A DNA stretch of 34,038 bases from an uncultured Oscillospiraceae bacterium (GTDB taxonomy: Bacteria > Bacillota > Clostridia > Oscillospirales > Ruminococcaceae), in contig CASEVW010000153.1 in NCBI GenBank assembly GCA_949291395.1, positions 1 to 34,038 on the forward strand, read 5' to 3'. The notes below the pieces were generated by a model that worked only from the letters and a program-made list of their open reading frames with translations, made no database searches and was not told where the DNA came from. Of this stretch, positions 12,929 through 25,090 are shown one piece after another. The position numbers were made by a program, and so were the translations under genes. Every line of letters starts with the position of its first letter. Position 1 is the first letter of the stretch.

Positions 12929-15577
12929 ATGAATCAATTGAAGTTTCTCAATGAATGGGGAGATTTTGTGCTGCAGGATGCACAAAAATCACCGGATGTG
13001 TATTTTCCACTGGTGAATGAGGCTCACATGATCTCCAGCGTGACCCCCTGGCTGGCTGGAGACTGCAAAACTGACCAGAATACATTCCTGCTTTGCCCGG
13101 CTTCCGAGCGCACCCTGGCCGAGCGAACCACGGGGCGTAATTTCTGGATCAAGACGGAAGACGCACAGCCCTGGTCGGCGGTGGGCTGCAGTGCGGCCCA
13201 GCTGGCGAAAACCGGTACCCCGCAGGAGGAAGCTTGCACCCTGCAGGGCGGCCTTTTGTGGCAAAAGATCCTGCGCACCCAGCCGGATACCGGGCTGGCT
13301 GTGGATGTACTCAGCTTTGTGCCCGCCGACGAGGCCCAGGTGGAGGTGATTCAGGTCCGCATCCAAAACCCCACTGACCATTCCGTCAAGCTGGAGTGCA
13401 TCGCAGCCATTCCCTTGTACGGCCGGTCCGCAGACAATCTGCGGGATCACCGGCATGTGACCAGCCTGCTGCATCGGGCCAAAGCAGACGCTTTCGGGCT
13501 GGAGCTGGCCCCCACCCTCACTTTTGATGAGCGGGGCCACCAGCTGGGCCGGGATGTGTACCGGGTATGGGGGGCAGACAGTGAAAACCGGCCGCCACGA
13601 TTCCTGGTGCCCATGACCCGCGACTTTGAAGGTGCGGGCGGCCCCCTCTGGCCGGATGGAGTGACCGGCGAGCCCGCTCCGGAAGCCTGCATCCGGGAGG
13701 GGCAGCACACACAGGGCGGCGAGATGACAGCGGCTCTTTATTTTGAGCCGGTGGAGCTGCAGCCGGGGACTGAGATCGGCTACCAAGTGGTGCTTGCCAT
13801 CAATAGCGACCCATCCCCATACCTTACCGCCCAGGGCACGGCGGATGCGTTGGAGCGCACCAAGGCATTCTGGAGGGAAAAGGCATCGCTGGCGGTGAGC
13901 GGAGGCAAGGAGAGGGACTGGTCCGCCTGGATGCGCTGGGTGACCATTCAGCCGGTGCTGCGCCGCATCTGCGGCTGCTCTTTCCTACCTCACCACGACT
14001 ATGGCCGCGGCGGCCGCGGCTGGCGTGATTTGTGGCAGGACAGCCTGGCCTTGATCCTCACGGAGCCGCAGACCATCCGTGAGAGCCTGCTGCGCCACTT
14101 TGCCGGTGTGAGGCCGGACGGCACCAACGCTACCATCATCGGCGACAAACCTGGTGAATTCAAGGCGGACCGGAACAACATTCCCCGGGTCTGGATGGAT
14201 CACGGCTTCTGGCCCTTTGTGACATGCCGGTTGTATCTGAACGAGACTGGGGACGAGGAGTTCCTGTTTGAACAGCAGCCCTATTTTGATGATGGCTTTG
14301 CGTTCCGGGGTGAGGGCGAGCGTCGGACGGTGAGCGCATCCCGTCAGGGTACCGTGCTGGAGCACCTGTTGGTGCAGAACGTGACAGCCTTCTTTGACGC
14401 GGGAGAGCACGGCAGCATCCGGCTGCGGGGCGCGGACTGGAACGACGGTCTGGACATGGCGGCACAGAAAGGCGAGAGCGTGGCTTTTACGGCGGCCTAC
14501 GGCGGCAACCTTCTGGCTTTGGCAGATCTGGTGGAGCGGCTGGCGGACAAACATACCCAGCTGATGCTGCATCCTTCCCTGTGCGGGCTGCTGGCCACCC
14601 CGGTGGAGGACTTTGAACAGCCTGCCCAACGGCAGGCGGCGCTGCGGGACTACTGCGGTGCAGCCTATGGCGACAACGAAGCGCAGCCGGTGGATGCCCG
14701 GATCGTGAGCGGACAGCTGCGGGCTATGGGGCAGTGGTTGTTTGACCATCTGCGAAAGACAGAATGGGTAAACGATGGAGGAGACCTGCATTGGTTCAAC
14801 AGCTATTACGATAACCACGGCTGTCAGGTGGAGGGGGCCAAAGGGCAGCAGGTGCGGATGATGCTCACTGGCCAAGTGTTTGCTCTGATGTCCGGCGCGG
14901 CTACCGACGATCAGGTGCGGGAGATCGTGCGGGCAGTGAACTGGTATCTGTTCGACCCGGCTCGGGGCGGCTATTTTCTGAACACGGATTTTGAAGAGGT
15001 CAAGACGGATCTGGGCCGGATGTTTGGTTTTGCCTACGGTGCCAAGGAAAATGGCGCGGTGTTCTGCCACATGGCGGTGATGTACGCCTATGCCCTATAC
15101 AGCCGGAGTATGGGAAAGGAAGGCCACCAGGTGTTGGAATGCCTGTACCGCCAGGCGAGGAAGTTCCAGACAAGCCGGATCCTGCCTGGTATCCCGGAAT
15201 ATTTTGATCTGCAGGGCCGGGGCATGTATCCTTATCTGACCGGCGCGGCCAGCTGGTTCATGCTGACCGTGCAGACCCAAATGTTTGGTGTGCGGGGCAA
15301 GCAGGGGGATCTGATCCTGGCGCCGGCGCTTCTTGCCAGCCAGTTTGACGAAGCCAATACCGCGTCCATCCGCTGCCGCTTTGCGGGCCGCTGGATCACC
15401 GTAGTGTATGAAAATCCGGAACAGCTGGACTGTGAGAGGGCCTGTGTCCAGCAGGTGTGGGTAAATGGCGCGCCCGCCGCCATGAAAGAGCCTGGCCGTC
15501 TGGAGCGGGCATTGATCGAAGAATTACCGGATCAGGTGGAGATCCGGGTCCGTTTGACCGGGGCTATGGCCCATTGA
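12929..15577 (+). CDS. GH94-family glycoside phosphorylase
   Basis: Cytoplasmic enzyme of 882 aa that should split a beta-gluco-oligosaccharide with inorganic phosphate to give alpha-glucose 1-phosphate. The N-terminal beta-sandwich region starts YFPLVNEAHMISSVTPWLAGD and contains RNFW, a pattern shared with cellobiose and laminaribiose phosphorylases. The (alpha/alpha)6 barrel carries the catalytic motif DWNDGLD with D506 as the likely general acid. Length fits the 800-900 aa members. There is no signal peptide. ATG 12929 is chosen for AAAGGCGG 7 bases upstream and for the start of homology; the upstream open frame runs through the hairpin. It is the first of three enzyme genes with 14-base gaps. 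The laminaribiose-type assignment is only a guess. Confidence 0.87.
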   Translation: MNQLKFLNEWGDFVLQDAQKSPDVYFPLVNEAHMISSVTPWLAGDCKTDQNTFLLCPASERTLAERTTGRNFWIKTEDAQPWSAVGCSAAQLAKTGTPQEEACTLQGGLLWQKILRTQPDTGLAVDVLSFVPADEAQVEVIQVRIQNPTDHSVKLECIAAIPLYGRSADNLRDHRHVTSLLHRAKADAFGLELAPTLTFDERGHQLGRDVYRVWGADSENRPPRFLVPMTRDFEGAGGPLWPDGVTGEPAPEACIREGQHTQGGEMTAALYFEPVELQPGTEIGYQVVLAINSDPSPYLTAQGTADALERTKAFWREKASLAVSGGKERDWSAWMRWVTIQPVLRRICGCSFLPHHDYGRGGRGWRDLWQDSLALILTEPQTIRESLLRHFAGVRPDGTNATIIGDKPGEFKADRNNIPRVWMDHGFWPFVTCRLYLNETGDEEFLFEQQPYFDDGFAFRGEGERRTVSASRQGTVLEHLLVQNVTAFFDAGEHGSIRLRGADWNDGLDMAAQKGESVAFTAAYGGNLLALADLVERLADKHTQLMLHPSLCGLLATPVEDFEQPAQRQAALRDYCGAAYGDNEAQPVDARIVSGQLRAMGQWLFDHLRKTEWVNDGGDLHWFNSYYDNHGCQVEGAKGQQVRMMLTGQVFALMSGAATDDQVREIVRAVNWYLFDPARGGYFLNTDFEEVKTDLGRMFGFAYGAKENGAVFCHMAVMYAYALYSRSMGKEGHQVLECLYRQARKFQTSRILPGIPEYFDLQGRGMYPYLTGAASWFMLTVQTQMFGVRGKQGDLILAPALLASQFDEANTASIRCRFAGRWITVVYENPEQLDCERACVQQVWVNGAPAAMKEPGRLERALIEELPDQVEIRVRLTGAMAH

Positions 15578-15591
15578 TCGGGAGGTATTGT

Positions 15592-18675
<3,084 letters not shown>

Positions 18676-18689
18676 CAGGAGGAAAAACG

Positions 18690-20027
18690 ATGAAGCTGGA
18701 GTATATTGTTTCCAACTTTGAAACGGAAGAATACTGGCAGCCCGCCCCTGCGCAGACCGGCCAGGTGAATGAGATGCATCAGCTGACGGTCTATCCCGAA
18801 TGCACTGGCCAGACCCTGAAAGGGTTTGGCGGTGCTTTCACCGAGGCTGCGGGCTGGTGTTGGCAGCAGCTGAGTGAGGCGGACCAGAGTGCCTTTGTGC
18901 AGGCGTATTTTGGCAGTGAGGGTCTGGGTTACACCATGGGCCGTACCCACATCAACAGCTGTGATTTTGCCTTGGACAACTACGCCAGCGTGGAAAATGC
19001 CGGGCAGATCGAGCGGGGAGGGTTTAGCTATGAGCGGGATCACCAGTACATCCTGCCCCTGATCGAGGCGGCGGGCAAGGCGGCGGGCAAGCCGGTAGGG
19101 CTGCTGCTCAGTCCCTGGAGCCCGCCCGCTTTCATGAAGACCAACGGCCAGATGAATCAGGGCGGAAGCCTGCGGGCGGAGTGCCGGGACCAGTGGGCCA
19201 AATGCATGGCTCGGGCGGTGCAGGAATATATCCAGGCGGGCTGCGACGTGCAGATGGTCTCGGTGCAGAACGAGCCTGCCGCGGTACAGACCTGGGATTC
19301 TTGTGTGTACAGTGCGGAAGAGGAGGGCCGGTTTGCAGCTGGTCATCTGCGCGGTGCGCTGGACGCGGCAGGCCTTGACCGGGTGGGTATCCTGATCTGG
19401 GACCACAACAAAGAGAGCCTGGTGCGCCGGGCCAAGGGAAGCTTTGCGGTACCCGGCGCCCGGCAGGCAGTGGCGGGCATTGGTTTTCACTGGTATTCCG
19501 GTGACCACTTCGGCGCGCTGGATGTGGCCCGAGCGCTCTGGCCGGAAAAGGAGCTCTGGTTCACCGAGGGCTGTGTGGAATACAGCCGTTTTGGGGATGC
19601 ACGGGGCCCCGAGAAGGCCCGCATGTATGCCCACGACATTCTGGGGAACCTGAACGGCGGCGCCTGCGCCAGCCTGGACTGGAACCTGCTGCTGGATGAG
19701 AAAGGCGGCCCCAACCATGTGGGTAACTTTTGCGAAGCGCCGGTGATGCTGACAGGCGACGAGGGCTTTGTGAAGATGCCCAGCTACTATGCCATCGGCC
19801 ATTTCAGCCGTTATCTGGCGCCGGGTTCGGTGCGCATGGCGCACTCGGTGTGGGACAGCCGTCTGGAGGCCACTGCTTTCCTGAGGCCGGACGGCAGCCG
19901 GGTCGTGGTGATGCTGAACCGGACCGGGGAGGAGTGCACTCTGAAAGTGACCGAAAACGGCGAGACCGGCATCACCGTGACCCTGGGAACAGGGCAGCTG
20001 GCTACTCTATGCTGGCAGCCGGACTGA
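18690..20027 (+). CDS. GH30-family glycoside hydrolase (cytoplasmic)
   Basis: 445 aa beta-glycosidase with the GH30 pattern: TLKGFGGAFTEAAG near the N-terminus, the acid/base glutamate in SVQNEPAAVQTWDSC (E195) and the nucleophile in LWFTEGCVEY (E293), followed by the short beta-sandwich that packs on the barrel in this family. The start codon has a perfect AGGAGG 7 bases upstream. There is no signal peptide, so it acts on imported sugar. GH30 includes beta-1,6-glucanases and beta-glucosidases; beside two glucan phosphorylases a beta-1,6-glucosidic or other beta-glucosidic role is plausible, but it is not shown by the sequence. Hairpins follow the gene. Confidence 0.88.
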   Translation: MKLEYIVSNFETEEYWQPAPAQTGQVNEMHQLTVYPECTGQTLKGFGGAFTEAAGWCWQQLSEADQSAFVQAYFGSEGLGYTMGRTHINSCDFALDNYASVENAGQIERGGFSYERDHQYILPLIEAAGKAAGKPVGLLLSPWSPPAFMKTNGQMNQGGSLRAECRDQWAKCMARAVQEYIQAGCDVQMVSVQNEPAAVQTWDSCVYSAEEEGRFAAGHLRGALDAAGLDRVGILIWDHNKESLVRRAKGSFAVPGARQAVAGIGFHWYSGDHFGALDVARALWPEKELWFTEGCVEYSRFGDARGPEKARMYAHDILGNLNGGACASLDWNLLLDEKGGPNHVGNFCEAPVMLTGDEGFVKMPSYYAIGHFSRYLAPGSVRMAHSVWDSRLEATAFLRPDGSRVVVMLNRTGEECTLKVTENGETGITVTLGTGQLATLCWQPD

Positions 20028-20068
20028 GCAGAGCAAAATCCTTTCGTGTTCTGAAAAGACAGAACGAT

Positions 20069-20120
20069 CAGCTGCAAAAAGGGCCTCTGGGGCGGATCCC
20101 GGAGGCCCTTTCTGCAGCTG
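20069..20120 (+). terminator. Long hairpin after GH30 gene
   Basis: Arms cagctgca...agggcctc and gaggccct...tgcagctg give a long, nearly perfect stem with a 14-base GC-rich loop, but no T-run follows. It may be an mRNA 3' end or a processing point between the enzyme and transporter segments. Confidence 0.6.
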
Positions 20121-20145
20121 CTGATTTGGCAGAATGCACAAAAAT

Positions 20146-20189
20146 AAAGGTGTCATTTTTTTGTTGTCTAATAAAAAAATGACACCTTT
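20146..20189. terminator. A/T-rich perfect hairpin between enzyme and transporter genes
   Basis: A 17-bp perfect stem (aaaggtgtcattttttt / aaaaaaatgacaccttt) surrounds a 10-base loop. The T-run lies inside the stem rather than after it, so its role as terminator is uncertain. It separates the enzyme genes from the transporter genes. Confidence 0.55.
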
Positions 20190-20225
20190 CTAAAATTACC
20201 ACCATTTTTTGGCCGGGCCTCGGCT

Positions 20226-20233
20226 GATAGAAT
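20226..20233 (+). promoter_or_regulatory. Possible extended -10 promoter for the transporter genes
   Basis: The sequence tgatagaat is an extended -10 (TG-n-TAGAAT) about 65 bases before the binding-protein start. No good -35 is seen (only T-rich sequence). A leader hairpin, ggcgcgg / ccgcgcc, lies at 20250-20269, between this site and the ribosome binding site. Confidence 0.4.
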
Positions 20234-20298
20234 TGGTTACAGGACAAGGGGCGCGGCAAAACCCGCGCCGGAACAGATCTATAAGGAGGAAATACAAC

Positions 20299-21600
20299 AT
20301 GAAGCGAATCATTTCTCTTGCCCTTGCGGCGGTAATGTGCCTGTCGCTGGCAGCCTGCGGCGGTTCCAGCTCTCAAGCGGGGGGTGACAACAAGCTGGTC
20401 GTCTGGACTCTGGCAGAGGATCTGAAAGACTTTGCTGCGTATTACACCGAGCAGACCGGAGTGGAAGTGGAGGTAACGGTCATCGCCCCGGCGGACTACC
20501 CCACCAAGATCAACACCACCTTGGGCAGCCGCAATGGTGATGTGGACGTGATCGTGGGCGAGCCTCAGATGCTGGCCGATTTCTATGACGCGGGCTTCTT
20601 CGCAGACCTGAGTGAGTTCGATGCCCAGGCCAGTGAAAAGCTGGTGGATTACGTGTACGAAGCGGGCAAGGACGAGGACGGCGTACTTCGCGCGCTGAGC
20701 TACCAAGTGACCCCCGGTTCTGTGATCTATCGCCGGGATCTGGCCAAAGAGGTCTTTGGTACGGACGATCCTGCTGCCATCAGCGAGAAGTTCTCTACCT
20801 TTGGCGCCATCCGTCAGACTGCTGCCGAGCTGGACGCCGCCGGTTACAGTATTTTCGGCGACACCGGTTCTCTGCGCTGGTTTGCCAACGCTGACGCACC
20901 CTGGGTGCAGGATGGTACGCTGCAGATGACCGATTCCCGTCTGAATTACCTTGATGCTGCGGTGGATCTGTACCAGAACGAGTACGTGGCTTTCGCTCCC
21001 GAATGGTCCGCTGCCTGGTACGCCTCCATGGCGGGCTCGCTGCCGGTGAACGCTGGTTGGGCGGCTTTGGATGAGCTGGATGCCAATGCTCCCACCACCC
21101 AGATCTTCTCCTACGTAATGCCCAGCTGGGGCGCCGTGATCATCCGCGACAATGCGGAGGAAAACAAGGGCAACTTTGGTGTGGCCAAGGGCGTTTGCAG
21201 CTTCTTTGGCGGCGGTACTTTCATCGGCGTAAATGAGTTCAGCAAAAACCAGGAAGAGGCCAAGAAGTTTGTGGAGTTCTGCACCCTGAACGAGGATGTG
21301 GCCCAGTGGTGGCTGGAGAAGTCCGATGGGGACGTGGTTGCCATCGAGAGCGTGCTGGAGGCAAACAAGGACTACGAGAACACCTCCTTTGGCAACCAGA
21401 AGACCTATGAGTTCTTCGCCAATGAGGCAGCTGCCGTGGATTACAGCCTGGTGACCCGCTATGACACCGCCATCGGCGATGCCTTTGGTCAGGCCATCGA
21501 GGCAGTGCAGAAAGGCGAAAAGGACAAAGAGACCGCGCTGAATGACTTCTATCAGGAAGTGAAAGCGGTTTATCCCGAGATCAAAACCCCGATCGACTGA
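20299..21600 (+). CDS. Sugar ABC transporter substrate-binding lipoprotein
   Basis: Solute-binding lipoprotein of 433 aa on the outer membrane face, in the extracellular sugar-binding family 1 fold. It begins MKRIISLALAAVMCLSLAAC, with lipobox LAAC and a GGSSSQAGG linker. The mature start KLVVWTLAEDLKDFAAYYTEQTGVEVEVTV and the DVIVGEPQMLADFYDAGFFADLS stretch are typical of carbohydrate-binding proteins of this type. AAGGAGG lies 9 bases before ATG 20299. Two permease genes follow, so it should deliver ligand to them. Given the enzymes in the locus the ligand is probably a beta-gluco-oligosaccharide (inference). Confidence 0.92.
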   Translation: MKRIISLALAAVMCLSLAACGGSSSQAGGDNKLVVWTLAEDLKDFAAYYTEQTGVEVEVTVIAPADYPTKINTTLGSRNGDVDVIVGEPQMLADFYDAGFFADLSEFDAQASEKLVDYVYEAGKDEDGVLRALSYQVTPGSVIYRRDLAKEVFGTDDPAAISEKFSTFGAIRQTAAELDAAGYSIFGDTGSLRWFANADAPWVQDGTLQMTDSRLNYLDAAVDLYQNEYVAFAPEWSAAWYASMAGSLPVNAGWAALDELDANAPTTQIFSYVMPSWGAVIIRDNAEENKGNFGVAKGVCSFFGGGTFIGVNEFSKNQEEAKKFVEFCTLNEDVAQWWLEKSDGDVVAIESVLEANKDYENTSFGNQKTYEFFANEAAAVDYSLVTRYDTAIGDAFGQAIEAVQKGEKDKETALNDFYQEVKAVYPEIKTPID

Positions 21601-21609
21601 GTGGATCCC

Positions 21610-21634
21610 GGCCCCGGGTGGACCGCCCGGGGCC
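21610..21634 (+). promoter_or_regulatory. Intercistronic hairpin between binding-protein and permease genes
   Basis: A perfect 9-bp all-GC stem (ggccccggg / cccggggcc) with a 7-base loop and no T-run lies 9 bases after the binding-protein stop. Such stems commonly stabilise the upstream message so that the binding protein is made in excess over permeases. Confidence 0.65.
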
Positions 21635-21664
21635 AAACTGAAAAACGAAAGGAAGGGAACCTGT

Positions 21665-22585
21665 ATGGGCAAAAAGAACGCTCCCGCAAAACACCGCGGC
21701 CCCAATGATGTGGATCATTACGGCGCGCTGTTCTGCATTCCCTTTGTGGTGACGTTCCTGGTGTTCAGCGTCTATCCGGTGCTGCGCACCTTTGTAATGA
21801 GCTTTACCGATTACAAGGGTTATGGCAAGGCGGACCTGGTCATGCTGGACAACTACACCCGCGCATTGACTGACCCGCTGTTTTGGGAAGCCTTTGTGAA
21901 CACCCTGAAAATGTGGGGCATCAACATTGTGCTGCAGCTGGGTCTGGCTCTGCTTCTCACCGTGCTGTTCAATGACATGAAGTACCGCATGAAAGGGTTG
22001 AGCCTGTTCCGCGCGATCTTCTATTTGCCCAACCTGATCGCCTGCACTTCGGTGGCCTTCCTGTTCAAGACTTTGCTGGATTGGCAGTACGGCAGCGTGA
22101 ACCAGGTGTTGCTGAAGGCGGGCCTGATCTCTGCACCCATCAACTGGCTGGGCGGCTCCGGCGCCACGGCCCAGGCGGTCGTGGGCGTGGTGGGCGCCTG
22201 GATGTGGTTCGGCAACAGCTTCATTCTGCTGATGGCCGGTGTGCAGGGCATCAGCCGGGACTACTACGAGGCCGCGACCATCGACGGCGCAGGCCGATGG
22301 AAGATCTTTGCCTGCATCACCATGCCGCTGCTGCGGCCCATTATGATGTATGTGGCGATCACCAGTCTGATCGGCGGTCTGCAGTTGTTCGACATTCCTT
22401 ATCTGATCTCCGGCACCAAGGGCCAGCCGGGCCGCAGCCTATATACTGCTGTGTTCTACCTGTTCAACATGGCTTTCACCAATCGTCAGATGGGCTATGC
22501 GGCGGCCATTGCTTTCGTGCTGTTTGCCATCATCGCGGTCTGCAGCTTTGTGGCTTTCCGCCTGATGAACCAAAAGGAGGACTGA
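21665..22585 (+). CDS. Sugar ABC transporter permease (MalF-like)
   Basis: Integral membrane protein of 306 aa with about six helices (first near FCIPFVVTFLVFSVYPVL). The cytoplasmic EAA loop that docks on the ATPase reads YYEAATIDGAGRWKIFACIT at about residues 200-219, matching the CUT1 sugar-permease pattern. AAGGAAGGG precedes the ATG. The gene lies between its binding protein and the second permease, with a GTG start for the latter only 3 bases after its stop codon. Confidence 0.92.
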   Translation: MGKKNAPAKHRGPNDVDHYGALFCIPFVVTFLVFSVYPVLRTFVMSFTDYKGYGKADLVMLDNYTRALTDPLFWEAFVNTLKMWGINIVLQLGLALLLTVLFNDMKYRMKGLSLFRAIFYLPNLIACTSVAFLFKTLLDWQYGSVNQVLLKAGLISAPINWLGGSGATAQAVVGVVGAWMWFGNSFILLMAGVQGISRDYYEAATIDGAGRWKIFACITMPLLRPIMMYVAITSLIGGLQLFDIPYLISGTKGQPGRSLYTAVFYLFNMAFTNRQMGYAAAIAFVLFAIIAVCSFVAFRLMNQKED

Positions 22586-22588
22586 CCT

Positions 22589-23434
22589 GTGCGTAAGAGC
22601 GAAGTGTTGAAAACCCGCCTGATCAAGGGACTTCTGTATGCAGGGCTCATCCTTCTTGCGCTGCTGTGCATCATCCCTTTCTGGATGATGCTGGTCAACT
22701 CCACCCGCAGCGGCAACGAGATCATGACCAGTTTTTCCCTGATACCTTGCACCAGCCTGCTGGAAAACTGGAAGCTGGTCACCAAAAACCTGAACATTTT
22801 TCAGGGTATGCTCAACAGCCTGCTGATCGCCGTGTGCAGCACCATCCTGGTGTCCTATTTCTCGGCCCTCACCGCCTATGGTCTGGCTTGCTTCAAGTTC
22901 CGGGGCAATAAGCTGCTGTTCACCGTGATGCTGGTGTTCATGATGGTGCCCGCGCAGCTGGGCCTGCTGGGTTTTTATGACCTGTGCAATGCGCTGGGGC
23001 TGGTGGATTCCTACATACCCCTGATCGTGCCCGCCATTGCCAGCCCAGGCACTGTGTTCTTTTTGCGTCAGTATATCTTGTCGGTACTGCCCAGGGCCCT
23101 CCTGGAAGCGCCCCGGATCGACGGCGCAAGCGAACTGACCATCTTCCACCGCATTGTACTGCCCATCATGTCGCCGGGCATTGCCACCATGGCGATCGGT
23201 GCTTTCATTGGCAGCTGGAATGCCTACCTGGTCCCGTTGGTCCTGCTCAATAATCAGAAACTGTTCACCCTGCCCATGATGATCGCCAGTCTGAACTCGG
23301 TGAAGGATATTTCCAGCAACATCGGCGCTACCTATCTGGCGGTGGCCATATCGGTGATGCCCATCATCGTAGTGTTCTGTTTCTGCTCCCGCTACATTAT
23401 CAGCAGCATCTCTGCGGGCAGCGTTAAAGAATAA
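22589..23434 (+). CDS. Sugar ABC transporter permease (MalG-like)
   Basis: Integral membrane protein of 281 aa, second half of the permease pair. The EAA loop LEAPRIDGASELTIFHRIVL lies at about residues 172-191, and the N-terminal helix reads GLILLALLCIIPFWMMLVNS. The start is GTG, with AAGGAGG 10 bases upstream inside the end of the previous gene, which implies coupled translation. No ATPase gene follows, so this CUT1 transporter must use an ATPase encoded elsewhere, as is known for MsmK/MsmX-type shared ATPases in Firmicutes. Confidence 0.92.
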   Translation: MRKSEVLKTRLIKGLLYAGLILLALLCIIPFWMMLVNSTRSGNEIMTSFSLIPCTSLLENWKLVTKNLNIFQGMLNSLLIAVCSTILVSYFSALTAYGLACFKFRGNKLLFTVMLVFMMVPAQLGLLGFYDLCNALGLVDSYIPLIVPAIASPGTVFFLRQYILSVLPRALLEAPRIDGASELTIFHRIVLPIMSPGIATMAIGAFIGSWNAYLVPLVLLNNQKLFTLPMMIASLNSVKDISSNIGATYLAVAISVMPIIVVFCFCSRYIISSISAGSVKE

Positions 23435-23497
23435 TTGCGGGATCGGCGCCCTTTGTGATATCATAAAAATAAATCAAACCAAGAGGGGGAAGCGGCG

Positions 23498-25090
23498 ATG
23501 GCAGCAGGCAACAGCAAACGTGTGGTCTGCGTCATCGCCGCTTTGTGCTGTCTTGCGGTGGTGCTGGCGGGGTGCGTGCGAAGCGGCGAAGAGAATGAAA
23601 AGATCACCACGCTGGACTGGTATGTGAATTTTTCCTGGTTCACCGCCCAGTGGGGCGAAAATCATGTGACCAAGACCATCACCGATGAAACCGGGGTGCA
23701 GGTGCGCTTTTCGGTGCCCGCGGGCGACGAGGGCGAAACGCTCAACGCCATGATCCAGCAGGACGCGCTGCCGGACCTGATCACGGTGGGATGGTGGTCT
23801 CCTCAGGTGAGCACCCTGATCGAGGGGGGCTATGTGTGCCCCTTGAATGAGCTGGCGGAAAAGTATGCGCCAGAATTTTTGGAGAATGCTGGTCAGGCAC
23901 AGCTGGAATGGTACCGCCAGCAAGATGGAAACATTTATGGTTACCCCAGCTTTTCGGTCGAGCCCGGAGTCGAGACGGCAGACAGCACCAGCGCCAATGT
24001 GGTGTTTGTGGTGCGCAAGGACCTGTATGAAGCATTGGGATGTCCGGACATGACCACGCCGGAAGGCTTCGCGGCAGCACTGCGCCAGGCGGCAGAGCAG
24101 TTCCCTCAGGTGGACGGCATGCCGCTGATCCCTTTTGGCGTGGGGGATTTCAACGAATACGGCAACGCATCTTTGAGCGATAGTCTGCGGGATTTTCTGG
24201 CCATCCCTCAGGAAAAGAACGGGGTGGCCTACGACTATGTGACTGACCCGGAGTATCTGACCTGGCTGAAAACCCTGCGCCAGCTGGTGGCCGATGGGGT
24301 CATCAAGAGCGACTTTTTTCTGGATAAGCGCCAGCAGACGCAGGAGAAAGTCCTGCAGGGGCGCTATTTCTGCCTGATCTACCAGTGGTCCGATATAGTG
24401 GCAGAGCTGAGGACCATCTACGAGCAGGACCCGCAGCGGATGTATATCGCGGTGGACGGGCCGAAAAATTCCGCAGGAGATGATCATACGCTGTCGGCGG
24501 TGGGCATGAACGGATGGACGCTGACTTTCATCAGCCGGGACTGTGAAGACCCGGAAAAGGCCATTCAGTTGATGAATTATCTTCTCAGCGCGGAGGGCAG
24601 CGATTTGGTGCGGTATGGCGTGGAAGGGGTGGACTACCAGTGGCAGGGCGATCAGCCCCAGCTCATCGGCCAAGCGGCGGAACTGTTCCGAGATGATTAC
24701 ACGGCCTACGTGCAGCAGATCGGTGCAAACAATACCTATTGGATGATGCAAAGCGGTGATACCAGTCTGCCTGTGAAAGCGCTGCATCAGATCCAGCAGT
24801 GGTCGGCGCAGTATACGGTGAATGTGAGTGCCTACGAGGTGACCTTTGCGCCGGGCAGCAGTGCAGCTGCCGTAGATGAGGCGATCAAGCAGTTGTGGGG
24901 GCAGACTTTGCCCAATTTGCTGCTGGCTTCCACCGATCAGGAGTTTGACCGGGTCTTTCAGGACTACCTGATCCGGCGCAAAGAGCTGGGATGGGACGCT
25001 TTGATGCAGGCGCGTACAAATGCCTTTTTGCAGAATCACGGAAAGCTGGCCCGCCTGGAGTGTTTGGATGAGGTGGACGATGGGCAATAA
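23498..25090 (+). CDS. Second extracellular solute-binding lipoprotein (LplA-like)
   Basis: Lipoprotein of 530 aa with an N-terminal signal (VVCVIAALCCLAVVLAGC, lipobox LAGC). It is longer than the other binding protein and resembles the LplA-type family: TLDWYVNFSWFTAQWG, ITDETGVQVRFSVPAGDEGE, DALPDLITVGWW and repeated aromatic blocks later (GVDYQWQGDQPQ). A GAGGGGGA site precedes the ATG. The gene ends inside the start of the sensor kinase gene (11-base overlap), so translation is coupled with the kinase rather than with the permeases. It could feed the same permeases or pass ligand information to the kinase; the second role is an inference from gene order. Confidence 0.85.
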   Translation: MAAGNSKRVVCVIAALCCLAVVLAGCVRSGEENEKITTLDWYVNFSWFTAQWGENHVTKTITDETGVQVRFSVPAGDEGETLNAMIQQDALPDLITVGWWSPQVSTLIEGGYVCPLNELAEKYAPEFLENAGQAQLEWYRQQDGNIYGYPSFSVEPGVETADSTSANVVFVVRKDLYEALGCPDMTTPEGFAAALRQAAEQFPQVDGMPLIPFGVGDFNEYGNASLSDSLRDFLAIPQEKNGVAYDYVTDPEYLTWLKTLRQLVADGVIKSDFFLDKRQQTQEKVLQGRYFCLIYQWSDIVAELRTIYEQDPQRMYIAVDGPKNSAGDDHTLSAVGMNGWTLTFISRDCEDPEKAIQLMNYLLSAEGSDLVRYGVEGVDYQWQGDQPQLIGQAAELFRDDYTAYVQQIGANNTYWMMQSGDTSLPVKALHQIQQWSAQYTVNVSAYEVTFAPGSSAAAVDEAIKQLWGQTLPNLLLASTDQEFDRVFQDYLIRRKELGWDALMQARTNAFLQNHGKLARLECLDEVDDGQ

